Of a stretch of DNA of 64,000 nucleotides, positions 54,630-64,000 are shown in pieces. The DNA comes from Dyella flava (GTDB taxonomy: Bacteria; Pseudomonadota; Gammaproteobacteria; Xanthomonadales; Rhodanobacteraceae). The stretch spans positions 1 to 64,000 of the forward strand of contig NZ_JADIKE010000032.1 in the NCBI RefSeq assembly GCF_016904955.1, in the 5' to 3' direction. The position numbers and the translations under genes were made by a program. The notes under the pieces are model-generated. The model ran no database searches and was not told where the DNA came from. It saw only the letters and a list, made by a program, of their open reading frames with translations. Within the stretch, counting starts at the first letter, position 1; each line of letters begins with the position of its first letter.

Positions 54630-55858
54630 AAGGCAAAAACGAAAAGCAATTGGTAGTCGGCCTGGATATCGGCACCTCGAAAGTGGTGGCGATCGTAGGC
54701 GAGTACGAACCGGGTGAACCGATTGAAGTGATCGGCATCGGCTCGCATGTTTCGCGCGGCATGAAGCGCGGCTCGGTGGTGGATATCGAGTCCACCGTGC
54801 ATTCGATTCAGCGTGCGGTGGAAGAAGCCGAGCTGATGGCCGGTTGTGACATCCGTTCGGTGTATGCCTCGATTTCCGGCAGCCATCTGGAAACGCGCAA
54901 CTCGCACGGCACCGCGGCGATTCGCGATCGTGAAGTGGCGCCGGGTGATCTTGATCAGGTGCTGGAGGCGGCCAGTGCGGTCGCGATCCCGGCTGACCGC
55001 AAGGTTCTTTATAAAGAATCGCAGGAATACCGCATTGACGGCCAGGACGGTATCCGTTCGCCGGTCGGCATGAGCGGCGTGCGGCTGGAGGCCTCGGTGC
55101 ATCTGGTCACCGGTGCGGCAGCGGCGGTGCAGAACATCAGCAAGTGCATTCAGCGCTGCGGCCTTTCGGTGGATGAGCTGGTACCGTCAGCCGTGGCCAG
55201 CGCCAAATCGGTATTGACCGATGACGAGCGCGAGCTGGGCGTGTGCCTGGTCGATATCGGCGCGGGTACCACCGATATAGCCATCTATACGCAGGGCGCG
55301 ATCCGTTACACCAAGTCACTGCCGGTCGGCGGCGACCAGGTGACCAACGACATCGCCTACGGCGTGCATACGCCAACCGCGCATGCCGAGGAAATCAAGA
55401 TCAAGTACGCCTGCGCGTTGGCGCAGCTGGCGCATGCAGAAGAAACCATCCAGGTGCCAAGCGTGGGCGATCGTCCGCCACGCCGCCTGGCCCGCCAGTC
55501 GCTCGCGCAGAGCGTGCAGGCGCGCTACGAGGAAATTTTCGAGATGGTGCAGGACGAACTGCGCCGCTCGGGTTACGACAGCCTCGTCGCTGCCGGGGTG
55601 GTGTTGACCGGCGGCGCTTCCCGCATGGAAGGCGCGCTGGAACTGGCTGAAGAGATCTTCCACAAGATGGTGCGTATCGGCGTACCGCAGCATGTGAATG
55701 GTTTTGGCGAAGTGATTGCCAACCCGCTGCATTCGACCGGCGTGGGCCTGCTGTTGCATGGCGCGCGGTCGGGCGGCATGCGGATCAGTGGTTCGACTGG
55801 AGGCAGTGTCGGCGGACTGGTCGACAAGTTGCGCAGCTGGATCACCAAGAATTTCTAA
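54626..55858 (+). CDS. ftsA: Cell division protein FtsA
   Basis: 410-aa actin-like ATPase that tethers FtsZ to the membrane. Phosphate loops VVGLDIGTSKVVAIVGE and LVDIGAGTTDIAIY, 1C-domain region ISGSHLETRNSHGT, GVVLTGGASRMEGALELA, and a C-terminal amphipathic helix LVDKLRSWITKNF as membrane-targeting sequence. Overlaps ftsQ by ATGA. Confidence 0.96.
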   Translation: MKGKNEKQLVVGLDIGTSKVVAIVGEYEPGEPIEVIGIGSHVSRGMKRGSVVDIESTVHSIQRAVEEAELMAGCDIRSVYASISGSHLETRNSHGTAAIRDREVAPGDLDQVLEAASAVAIPADRKVLYKESQEYRIDGQDGIRSPVGMSGVRLEASVHLVTGAAAAVQNISKCIQRCGLSVDELVPSAVASAKSVLTDDERELGVCLVDIGAGTTDIAIYTQGAIRYTKSLPVGGDQVTNDIAYGVHTPTAHAEEIKIKYACALAQLAHAEETIQVPSVGDRPPRRLARQSLAQSVQARYEEIFEMVQDELRRSGYDSLVAAGVVLTGGASRMEGALELAEEIFHKMVRIGVPQHVNGFGEVIANPLHSTGVGLLLHGARSGGMRISGSTGGSVGGLVDKLRSWITKNF

Positions 55859-55975
55859 AAGTTTTGGTCGTGCAGGAGGCACGACATGGGCGAATGGAGG
55901 TTCGCTCACCACCACGGCATGACAGGAGTCGTATCGCGGTTACAACGACAACGAAAGCTCTACGGAGGACGGGAA

Positions 55976-57157
55976 ATGTTTGAACTGGTCGAAAAACTCG
56001 CACCGAATGCGGTGATCAAGGTCATCGGCGTGGGCGGCGGCGGCGGCAACGCCGTGGCGCACATGCTCAATTCCAACATTGAAGGCGTCGATTTCGTCGT
56101 CGCCAACACTGACGCTCAGGCGATGAAGGGTTGTGGTGGCCGTATGCACCTGCAGCTCGGCGCCAATGTCACCAAGGGCCTGGGCGCGGGCGCCAATCCG
56201 GAAGTGGGCCGTCAGGCTGCACTGGAAGATCGCGAGCGCATCGAGGAAATGCTCGAAGGCGCGGACATGGTGTTCATCACCGCCGGCATGGGTGGTGGTA
56301 CGGGTACGGGTGCGGCCCCGGTCGTCGCCCAGCTGGCCAAAGAGAAGGGGATCCTGACGGTGGCGGTAGTGACCAAGCCGTTCCCGTTCGAAGGACGCCG
56401 CCGCATGCAGGTCGCGCTGAAGGGTATTGAGGACCTGTCGCAGCACGTTGACTCGCTGATCACGGTGCCGAACGAAAAGCTGTTGTCGGTACTGGGCCGC
56501 GAAGTGACCCTGCTCAATGCCTTCAAGGCCGCCAACGACGTGCTGCAGGGCGCGGTGCAGGGTATCGCCGACCTGATCACCAGTCCGGGCCTGATCAACG
56601 TCGACTTTGCCGACGTGCGTACGGTGATGAGCGAGATGGGGCTGTCGATGATGGGTTCGGGCACGGCCCGTGGCGACGATCGCGCCCAGGCTGCCGCCGA
56701 GGCGGCGATCAACAACCCGCTGCTGGAAGACGTCAACCTCAACGGCGCTTGCGGCATCCTGGTCAACGTGACCGCCGGTCCGAACCTCACCATGCGCGAG
56801 TTCGACGAAATCGGCCGCATCATCCACGACTTCGCCAGCGAAGACGCCACGGTGGTGATCGGCACCTCGCTCGATCCGGAAATGCAGGATGACGTGCGCG
56901 TGACGGTGGTGGCCACCGGCCTGAACCGCGTCGCTGCCCGTCAGCCGATGCGCCCGGTTGCGACCCAGCAGGTGGAGATGCGTCAGCGTCCGCGTCCGAT
57001 GGTGCTGCGTACCGGTACCGGCAACGAGGTGGTGGATTACGCTCAGCCGGAAGTGGTGGCCAGCAATCCCCGCGGCGGCGACAGCCAGGCCAAGAGTGCC
57101 GATCCGAGCTTCGACTACCTGGACATCCCCGCTTTCTTGCGCCGTCAGGCGGATTAA
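55976..57157 (+). CDS. ftsZ: Cell division GTPase FtsZ
   Basis: 393-aa tubulin homologue. [16 protein letters not shown], tubulin signature [15 protein letters not shown], the T7 loop [15 protein letters not shown], and the conserved C-terminal peptide [12 protein letters not shown] that binds FtsA and ZipA. ATG 55976 with GGAGG; the frame is open 30 codons upstream. A 117-bp gap after ftsA, unlike the coupled genes before it, may hold an extra promoter. Confidence 0.97.
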   Translation: MFELVEKLAPNAVIKVIGVGGGGGNAVAHMLNSNIEGVDFVVANTDAQAMKGCGGRMHLQLGANVTKGLGAGANPEVGRQAALEDRERIEEMLEGADMVFITAGMGGGTGTGAAPVVAQLAKEKGILTVAVVTKPFPFEGRRRMQVALKGIEDLSQHVDSLITVPNEKLLSVLGREVTLLNAFKAANDVLQGAVQGIADLITSPGLINVDFADVRTVMSEMGLSMMGSGTARGDDRAQAAAEAAINNPLLEDVNLNGACGILVNVTAGPNLTMREFDEIGRIIHDFASEDATVVIGTSLDPEMQDDVRVTVVATGLNRVAARQPMRPVATQQVEMRQRPRPMVLRTGTGNEVVDYAQPEVVASNPRGGDSQAKSADPSFDYLDIPAFLRRQAD

Positions 57158-57632
57158 TGCGTAAAGAAATGTGAATGCTATGAACTAACGACGTATTAAC
57201 TTGTCATAGTTCCCCGTGCCGGACGAGGAGGGTATCCTCCTGTCCGCTGTCTCGCCGTCGCCGAAGCCGGGTACGGCAAAGATAGGGGACATCGCTATGT
57301 CGGCTGACGTCGTATTCGTGCGTTGAATGCGATAGACAGTGCGGCCTAAGGATGGCCCACGATTGGCCAGTGTGGCGCGGATGGTCGCCCTGCCAGTCTG
57401 AAATTCCGCTGCCGGATCTTCCCGTCTCCGGCAGTGGGTTTCGTGTCACATCGCAAGTACTTGATCTATCTGTAGTGCTTGCAGCGTCACAAAATGCGAA
57501 TGAATCGCATTTGATGATGAAAGGAAAATGAAGGATTGACCGGACGGTTCGGTATGGTCTGTTTTTCTGCAGGTTAAGACTGTGTTAGCATCCTGGCTCG
57601 AATTGGCTGCTGCCCCTACAGGTACCCAATAA
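57158..57632 (+). other. 475-bp intergenic region ftsZ-lpxC
   Basis: No convincing gene. It contains a stem-loop GGAC-AGGAGG / CCTCCT-GTCC (57219-57243, one extra base in the left arm), a perfect 8-bp hairpin AAATGCGA / TCGCATTT (57492-57512), and a candidate lpxC promoter with extended -10 TGTTAGCAT (57583-57591) and a weak -35 (TTTTCT). The length suggests that lpxC has its own transcription and regulated leader. Confidence 0.5.
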
Positions 57633-58547
57633 ATGATCAAGCAGCGTACGCTTAAAAACATCATCCGTGCTACCGGCGTCGGGCTGCATACCGGCGACAA
57701 GGTCTACATGACGTTGCGTCCGGCAGCACCGAACACCGGCATCGTTTTTCGTCGTACAGATCTGAATCCGCCGGTCGACATACATGCTCGTCCCGATCAC
57801 GTAGGTGACACGCGTTTGTCTACTACGTTGGTGAATGGTGACGTTCGTGTGTCGACGGTGGAACATTTGCTGTCGGCGATGGCGGGTCTGGGCATCGACA
57901 ATGCTTATGTCGATCTGTCTGCACCGGAAGTGCCGATCATGGACGGCAGTGCCGGTCCGTTTGTCTTCCTGCTGCAATCTGCCGGCATTGAAGAGCAGCC
58001 GGTAGCCAAGCGCTTCATCCGCATCAAGAAGGCGGTGAAGGTGCAGGAAGGCGATAAATGGGCCAGTTTTGAGCCGTTTGAAGGGTTCAAGGTTGGTTTC
58101 TCGATTGAGTTCAATCATCCGATCATCTCCAAGCGCACCTCGCGCGCCGAGATCGACTTCTCGACCACTTCTTTCGTCAAGGAAGTGAGTCGCGCGCGTA
58201 CCTTCGGCTTCATGCGTGACATTGAAATGCTGCGCGAACACAACCTCGCGCTTGGCGGTTCGATGGATAACGCCGTGGTGCTGGATGACTACCGCGTGTT
58301 GAACGAAGACGGTCTTCGCTACGAAGACGAGTTCGTCAAGCACAAGATCCTCGACGCGATCGGTGACCTGTATCTGCTCGGTCACAGCCTGATCGGTGCG
58401 TACTACGCACACAAGTCGGGTCATGAGTTGAACAACAAACTGTTGCGTGCACTCATGGCTGATGCTTCTGCATGGGAAGAAGTCAGCTATCAGGACGATC
58501 CGGCGACCGCACCGATCTCCTACGCCCATCCAGCTCAGGCGATCTGA
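57633..58547 (+). CDS. lpxC: UDP-3-O-acyl-N-acetylglucosamine deacetylase
   Basis: 304-aa zinc amidase, the committed step of lipid A synthesis. [20 protein letters not shown] at the N-terminus, [17 protein letters not shown] with a zinc His, [15 protein letters not shown] [11 protein letters not shown], and [20 protein letters not shown]...HELNNKLL with the remaining His/Asp ligands. Length is standard. Followed by a strong UUCG terminator. Weak ribosome site. Confidence 0.97.
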   Translation: MIKQRTLKNIIRATGVGLHTGDKVYMTLRPAAPNTGIVFRRTDLNPPVDIHARPDHVGDTRLSTTLVNGDVRVSTVEHLLSAMAGLGIDNAYVDLSAPEVPIMDGSAGPFVFLLQSAGIEEQPVAKRFIRIKKAVKVQEGDKWASFEPFEGFKVGFSIEFNHPIISKRTSRAEIDFSTTSFVKEVSRARTFGFMRDIEMLREHNLALGGSMDNAVVLDDYRVLNEDGLRYEDEFVKHKILDAIGDLYLLGHSLIGAYYAHKSGHELNNKLLRALMADASAWEEVSYQDDPATAPISYAHPAQAI

Positions 58548-58570
58548 AAATCGCCCGTCTACCCCCTCGC

Positions 58571-58602
58571 AAGCCGGGCCTTCGGGTCCGGCTTGTTCGT
58601 TT
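58571..58602 (+). terminator. Intrinsic terminator after lpxC
   Basis: AAGCCGGGCC / GGTCCGGCTT (one G-T pair) around a TTCG tetraloop, followed by GTTCGTTTTG. Ends lpxC transcription. Confidence 0.88.
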
Positions 58603-58618
58603 TGTGACGTAGATCACA
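58603..58618. promoter_or_regulatory. CRP/Clp-type binding site
   Basis: TGTGA-N6-TCACA, an exact match to the CRP consensus, also recognised by Clp and Vfr. It overlaps the tail of the lpxC terminator in a convergent gap. Downstream on the plus strand TATAAA (58685-58690) could be a -10. Confidence 0.55.
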
Positions 58619-58751
58619 TTTTTGCTGACATCATCTTCACGCCGCCGAGACAGGCCCTAAAGACCTGGGTGGGGGTATGCGTGGTATAAATCCGGCTTCC
58701 CGCCTCGGGGGCTGGCTTTGGCCGGCTGACTGCCCGGGTAGACGCTTCAGC

Positions 58752-59231
58752 TCAGGGCGTTCCGTCGGGAGTGGAATCCGCAGGTTTGGCGACGGACGCC
58801 AGCTCCAGAAATAGGGCCCGCAATTCGGGATCCGGGATCGATTTCGCGGCAGCTTTCAAATGAAGCGCCGCCGCGATTGAAAGCGGTTTTGATTGCTCCG
58901 GCTGGGGATCGGGCGGAGGAAGGGGGGCCACTTTCACGGTAACTGAGCCGGCATTCGCGCCAATGGCGCGTGCGGCAGCGAGGATCTGCGCCTGTTGCAG
59001 GCGAAGCCGCGATGCCCAAGCCGGGGAAGAGGCCAGGAACACAAGGCGGTCGTCGCGGAAATTGGCAAATCTGACCTGCTCACGCAGGGGCGACGGCAAC
59101 GTCTGGCGTAGCGCGCGGTCCAAGGCTTCCAGCTTGCTGGCTTTCTTGGACAGGGCAGCGACAGGGCCGACATCGGTAATGGACTGTGGTCCATGGCCGG
59201 TGCGGTGGGGTACTGGAGCGTCGCGCTGCAT
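58752..59231 (-). CDS. dciA: DciA family protein (DUF721), replicative helicase loader
   Basis: 159-aa protein. The N-terminal half has the DUF721/DciA domain (KLEALDRALRQTLPSPLREQVRFANFRDDRLVFLASSPAWASRLRLQ, a KH-like region), followed by a Pro-rich linker and a helical tail. DciA proteins work with DnaB in bacteria lacking DnaC. The same gene lies between lpxC and secA in Pseudomonas. The start at ATG 59231 has no ribosome site and is only 28 bp from the divergent M23 gene, so the true start may be further inside. Confidence 0.85.
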   Translation of the reverse strand: MQRDAPVPHRTGHGPQSITDVGPVAALSKKASKLEALDRALRQTLPSPLREQVRFANFRDDRLVFLASSPAWASRLRLQQAQILAAARAIGANAGSVTVKVAPLPPPDPQPEQSKPLSIAAALHLKAAAKSIPDPELRALFLELASVAKPADSTPDGTP

Positions 59232-59259
59232 CAGTAAAAACTACAAAATTGGTAATGAC

Positions 59260-60192
59260 ATGCAAATCATACTCGTCTCACGCGCAGGGAAGGTGCCGAA
59301 AACACTGGACCTAACCAACCAGCGGCTGCGCTGGCGCGTTCTGGGTACTGTCGCTGTCGTGGTGCTGGCACTGGCCAGCCTGGGCGCTGGCGTGGCATTG
59401 GCAGTAGCCAGTCCTCGCGGCCGCGCCGTTGCCGAAATCGATGCCTTGCATCAGCAGGTCAGGCAGCAGGACAAGCAGTTGGGCGATTTGCGCGAAGACG
59501 CGCACCGGCAGCTCGATGCCCTGGCCATCAAGCTCGGTCAGCTTCAGGCCCAGGCCACCCGCTTGAATGCCCTGGGAGAGCGGCTGGCGCAGGTGGGCAA
59601 GCTCGACAATGGCGAATTCAATTTCGACCAGCCGCCACCGGTCGGTGGCGTGGAAGTCAGCAGTGGCGGCAGCGCCTATGCCTTGCCGCAAAACCTCGAC
59701 GTCAGCATCGATCAGCTGGCCGCCGAGTTTGATACCCAGCAGGCCCAGCTCAGTGCGATGCAAAGCCTGTTGATGAACGCCCGTATCGACTCGAATCTCA
59801 AACCGACCGGCATGCCGGCGGATGGCTACATTTCCTCGTATTTTGGCGTGCGTGCCGACCCTTTTGACGGCAAGTCCGCGATCCACACCGGTCTTGATAT
59901 CGCCGTGCCCTACGGCAGTGCGGTGCGGACCGTAGCTGAAGGCATGGTGACCTATGCCGGCGTTCGCAGTGGCTATGGCAACGTGGTCGAGATCGACCAC
60001 GGCAACGGCTACATGACCCGCTACGCGCACAACAGCAAGCTGCTGGTGCATCCCGGCCAGCATGTGCGGGTAGGCGAAGAGATTGCCGAGGCCGGGTCCA
60101 CCGGTCGCTCCACGGGCTCCCACGTGCATTTTGAGGTCTGGTACAACGGCCGCGTGGTCAACCCGCTGGCGTATGTGAAGAACCATCGCTGA
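59260..60192 (+). CDS. M23 family (LytM-type) peptidoglycan endopeptidase
   Basis: 310-aa protein: short cytoplasmic part, one membrane helix (VLGTVAVVVLALASLGAGVALAV, about 30-52), a periplasmic coiled coil (EIDALHQQVRQQDKQLGDLRED, about 62-115) and a C-terminal LytM domain. Zinc motifs are complete: HTGLDIA (HxxxD) and HVHFEVW (HxH), so it is expected to be active, unlike degenerate EnvC or NlpD. A similar gene precedes secA in Pseudomonas. The ribosome site is weak. Confidence 0.9.
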   Translation: MQIILVSRAGKVPKTLDLTNQRLRWRVLGTVAVVVLALASLGAGVALAVASPRGRAVAEIDALHQQVRQQDKQLGDLREDAHRQLDALAIKLGQLQAQATRLNALGERLAQVGKLDNGEFNFDQPPPVGGVEVSSGGSAYALPQNLDVSIDQLAAEFDTQQAQLSAMQSLLMNARIDSNLKPTGMPADGYISSYFGVRADPFDGKSAIHTGLDIAVPYGSAVRTVAEGMVTYAGVRSGYGNVVEIDHGNGYMTRYAHNSKLLVHPGQHVRVGEEIAEAGSTGRSTGSHVHFEVWYNGRVVNPLAYVKNHR

Positions 60193-60272
60193 GCGCGCCT
60201 TCACCGCGCCCTTGAAAGCGCAACACGCTACCGCCACCCCTTGGCCAGGCGGTAACGATGTGCAGGGGCGCC

Positions 60273-60299
60273 GCAGGTTCCCACGTTTGGGATACCTGC
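60273..60299 (+). promoter_or_regulatory. Stem-loop in the secA leader
   Basis: GCAGGTTCCCA / TGGGATACCTGC with a CGTT loop and one bulge, 80 bp before the secA ATG. It may be a terminator for the M23 gene without a U-run, or a secA leader structure; no SecM-like arrest peptide is visible. Confidence 0.35.
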
Positions 60300-60379
60300 A
60301 GGACCCTAGTATCATCAAATCTTTGTCCGTCCGGATTGGTCCGGATGGGCTTCCCTAAGTTTCCTGATCCGGAAGATCG

Positions 60380-63103
<2,724 letters not shown>

Positions 63104-63119
63104 CCGTGCGCAATTTGAT

Positions 63120-63143
63120 GTAGGTCGGGTTAGCCCGACTTAC
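63120..63143. repeat. Palindromic hairpin GTAGGTCGGG / CCCGACTTAC between secA and apaH
   Basis: 10-bp stem with one mismatch and a TTAG loop in a convergent gap. The GTAGGTCGGGTTAGCCCGA form resembles dispersed extragenic palindromes of Xanthomonadales. It may double as a terminator for secA and apaH. Confidence 0.55.
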
Positions 63144-63167
63144 GTCAGTGCCGGGCCGGGTGTGGAT

Positions 63168-64000
63168 TTAGTCGCCGTCGCCTGCCAGGCGCTTGCGATG
63201 TGGCTCGGCATCCACGGTGATGTACTGCGGTTCTTCACCATCAAGGCGTAGCGCAGTGAGCTTGCCGCCCCATACGCAGCCCGTATCGATGCCGTAGACG
63301 CCCAGGCCGGCGAAGCGCCCCAGCGCGGACCAGTGTCCGCACACGATGCGCATGTCGCGGCGGCGCATGCCGGGTACTTCGAACCAGGGATACATGCCCG
63401 GCTTTTGCGTGCCGGGGGCACCCTTGCCTTCGAAATCGATGCGCCCGTTGACGTCACAGAAGCGCATGCGCGTCAAAGTGTTGATCGCGGCGCGCATGCG
63501 TTCGATGCCTTGCAGCCGGCTCGACCATGCAGCCGGACGATTGCCGAACAGGTTTTTCAGCAGCCTGGGGTGGCGCGGGCTGGAAAGCTCGCGTTCGATT
63601 TCCAGCGCACAACGCTGCGCCTGCTTGAGTGTCCAGGTTGGGGCCAGGCCGGCATGAACCATCGTCCAGCCCAGGGTTTCGTCGTGATGCAGCAGTTTCT
63701 GGCTGCGCAGCCACTCAAACAGCGTGGGCGCATCCGCGGCGAACAGCACTTCGCGCAGCTCGGGGTTGACCCGCGCCTGTGCGTCCTCTTTGCGTAAAGC
63801 GATGGCGAGCAAACTGAGGTCGTGATTGCCGAGCGTCACGATGGAGCTCTCGCGCAAGGAATGCACCAGGCGCAAGGTATCCAGTGATTGTCCTCCGCGA
63901 TTTACCAGATCACCGCAGAACCACAGGCGATCATGCGTCGGATCGAAGCGCAGCTTCTCCAGCAGCCGCTGCAATTCCGGATAGCAGCCTTGTACATCGC
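63168..64000 (-). CDS. apaH: Symmetrical bis(5'-nucleosyl)-tetraphosphatase ApaH (5' end outside window)
   Basis: Calcineurin-like metallophosphoesterase that hydrolyses Ap4A. The frame runs off the window edge: the last bases encode GDVQGCYPELQRLLEKL, the ApaH N-terminal metal motif region, so only about five residues are missing. Further motifs are FCGDLVNRGGQSLDTL, LGNHDLSLL, WTMVHAGLAP and CGHWSALG...GIDTGCVWGG. About 277 codons are visible. Convergent with secA. Confidence 0.95.
   Translation of the reverse strand, partial: DVQGCYPELQRLLEKLRFDPTHDRLWFCGDLVNRGGQSLDTLRLVHSLRESSIVTLGNHDLSLLAIALRKEDAQARVNPELREVLFAADAPTLFEWLRSQKLLHHDETLGWTMVHAGLAPTWTLKQAQRCALEIERELSSPRHPRLLKNLFGNRPAAWSSRLQGIERMRAAINTLTRMRFCDVNGRIDFEGKGAPGTQKPGMYPWFEVPGMRRRDMRIVCGHWSALGRFAGLGVYGIDTGCVWGGKLTALRLDGEEPQYITVDAEPHRKRLAGDGD

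Noticed and set aside
57204..57449. 81-aa minus-strand open frame in the ftsZ-lpxC gap
   Set aside because: No ribosome site, no similarity I recognise, Arg/Ser-rich; treated as non-coding.
58447..58689. 80-aa plus-strand frame running from lpxC through its terminator
   Set aside because: It overlaps the lpxC end out of frame and crosses the intrinsic terminator; no ribosome site.

Overview
The window reads as a chromosomal segment of a high-GC gammaproteobacterium of the order Xanthomonadales, most likely the Rhodanobacteraceae side (Dyella, Rhodanobacter, Luteibacter type). This rests on gene order (rsmI - rnpB - mraZ - dcw cluster; lpxC - dciA - M23 peptidase - secA), on a dcw cluster that lacks murD, and on a SAM-I riboswitch in front of a metX-metB-hom operon as known from Xanthomonas. 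Genus-level placement is inference.

Layout. 1-97: 3' end of a 5S rRNA and its terminator. 196-13919: amino-acid, sulfur and one-carbon metabolism: cysteine synthase-like gene, metX-like/metB/hom operon, APC permease, metF, a DUF4124 protein, ilvE, ahcY and ppc. 13995-14618: UPF0114 membrane protein. 15039-23139: an accessory type VI secretion island (vgrG, Tle3-like lipase, two Tli3-like immunity lipoproteins of which the second is frameshifted, PAAR spike tip, two unrecognised membrane proteins). 23241-41007: mixed housekeeping genes (uup, a PBP5-like carboxypeptidase, metK, metE, methyltransferase, esterase, dusB, MFS and LysE transporters, UDG-like protein, FAD oxidase, yraN, lpoA, rsmI). 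41093-41455: RNase P RNA. 41771-57157: division and cell wall cluster mraZ-rsmH-ftsL-ftsI-murE-murF-mraY-ftsW-murG-murC-ddl-ftsQ-ftsA-ftsZ, nearly all joined by ATGA overlaps. 57633-63103: lpxC, dciA (opposite strand), M23 peptidase, secA. The window ends inside apaH.

The most coherent theme is methionine/SAM-cycle control. Three metabolite riboswitches lie within 31 kb: SAM-I before metX-metB-hom, SAH before ahcY, cobalamin before metE. In addition metF, metE and metK share an AT-rich dyad around ATAAAGAGAT, and a row of MetJ-like octamers sits just upstream of the SAM-I promoter. Nearly every step (homoserine synthesis, acylation, cystathionine formation, methyl-THF formation, methylation, SAM synthesis, SAH removal) is therefore sensed by a different signal in one window.

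Other points: the absence of murD (pointing to a MurD2/MurL route located elsewhere), an exact 10-bp array of MraZ boxes over the dcw promoter, a duplication scar in the T6SS immunity genes that carries the first codons of the PAAR gene, and a perfect CRP/Clp-type palindrome in a convergent intergenic gap.
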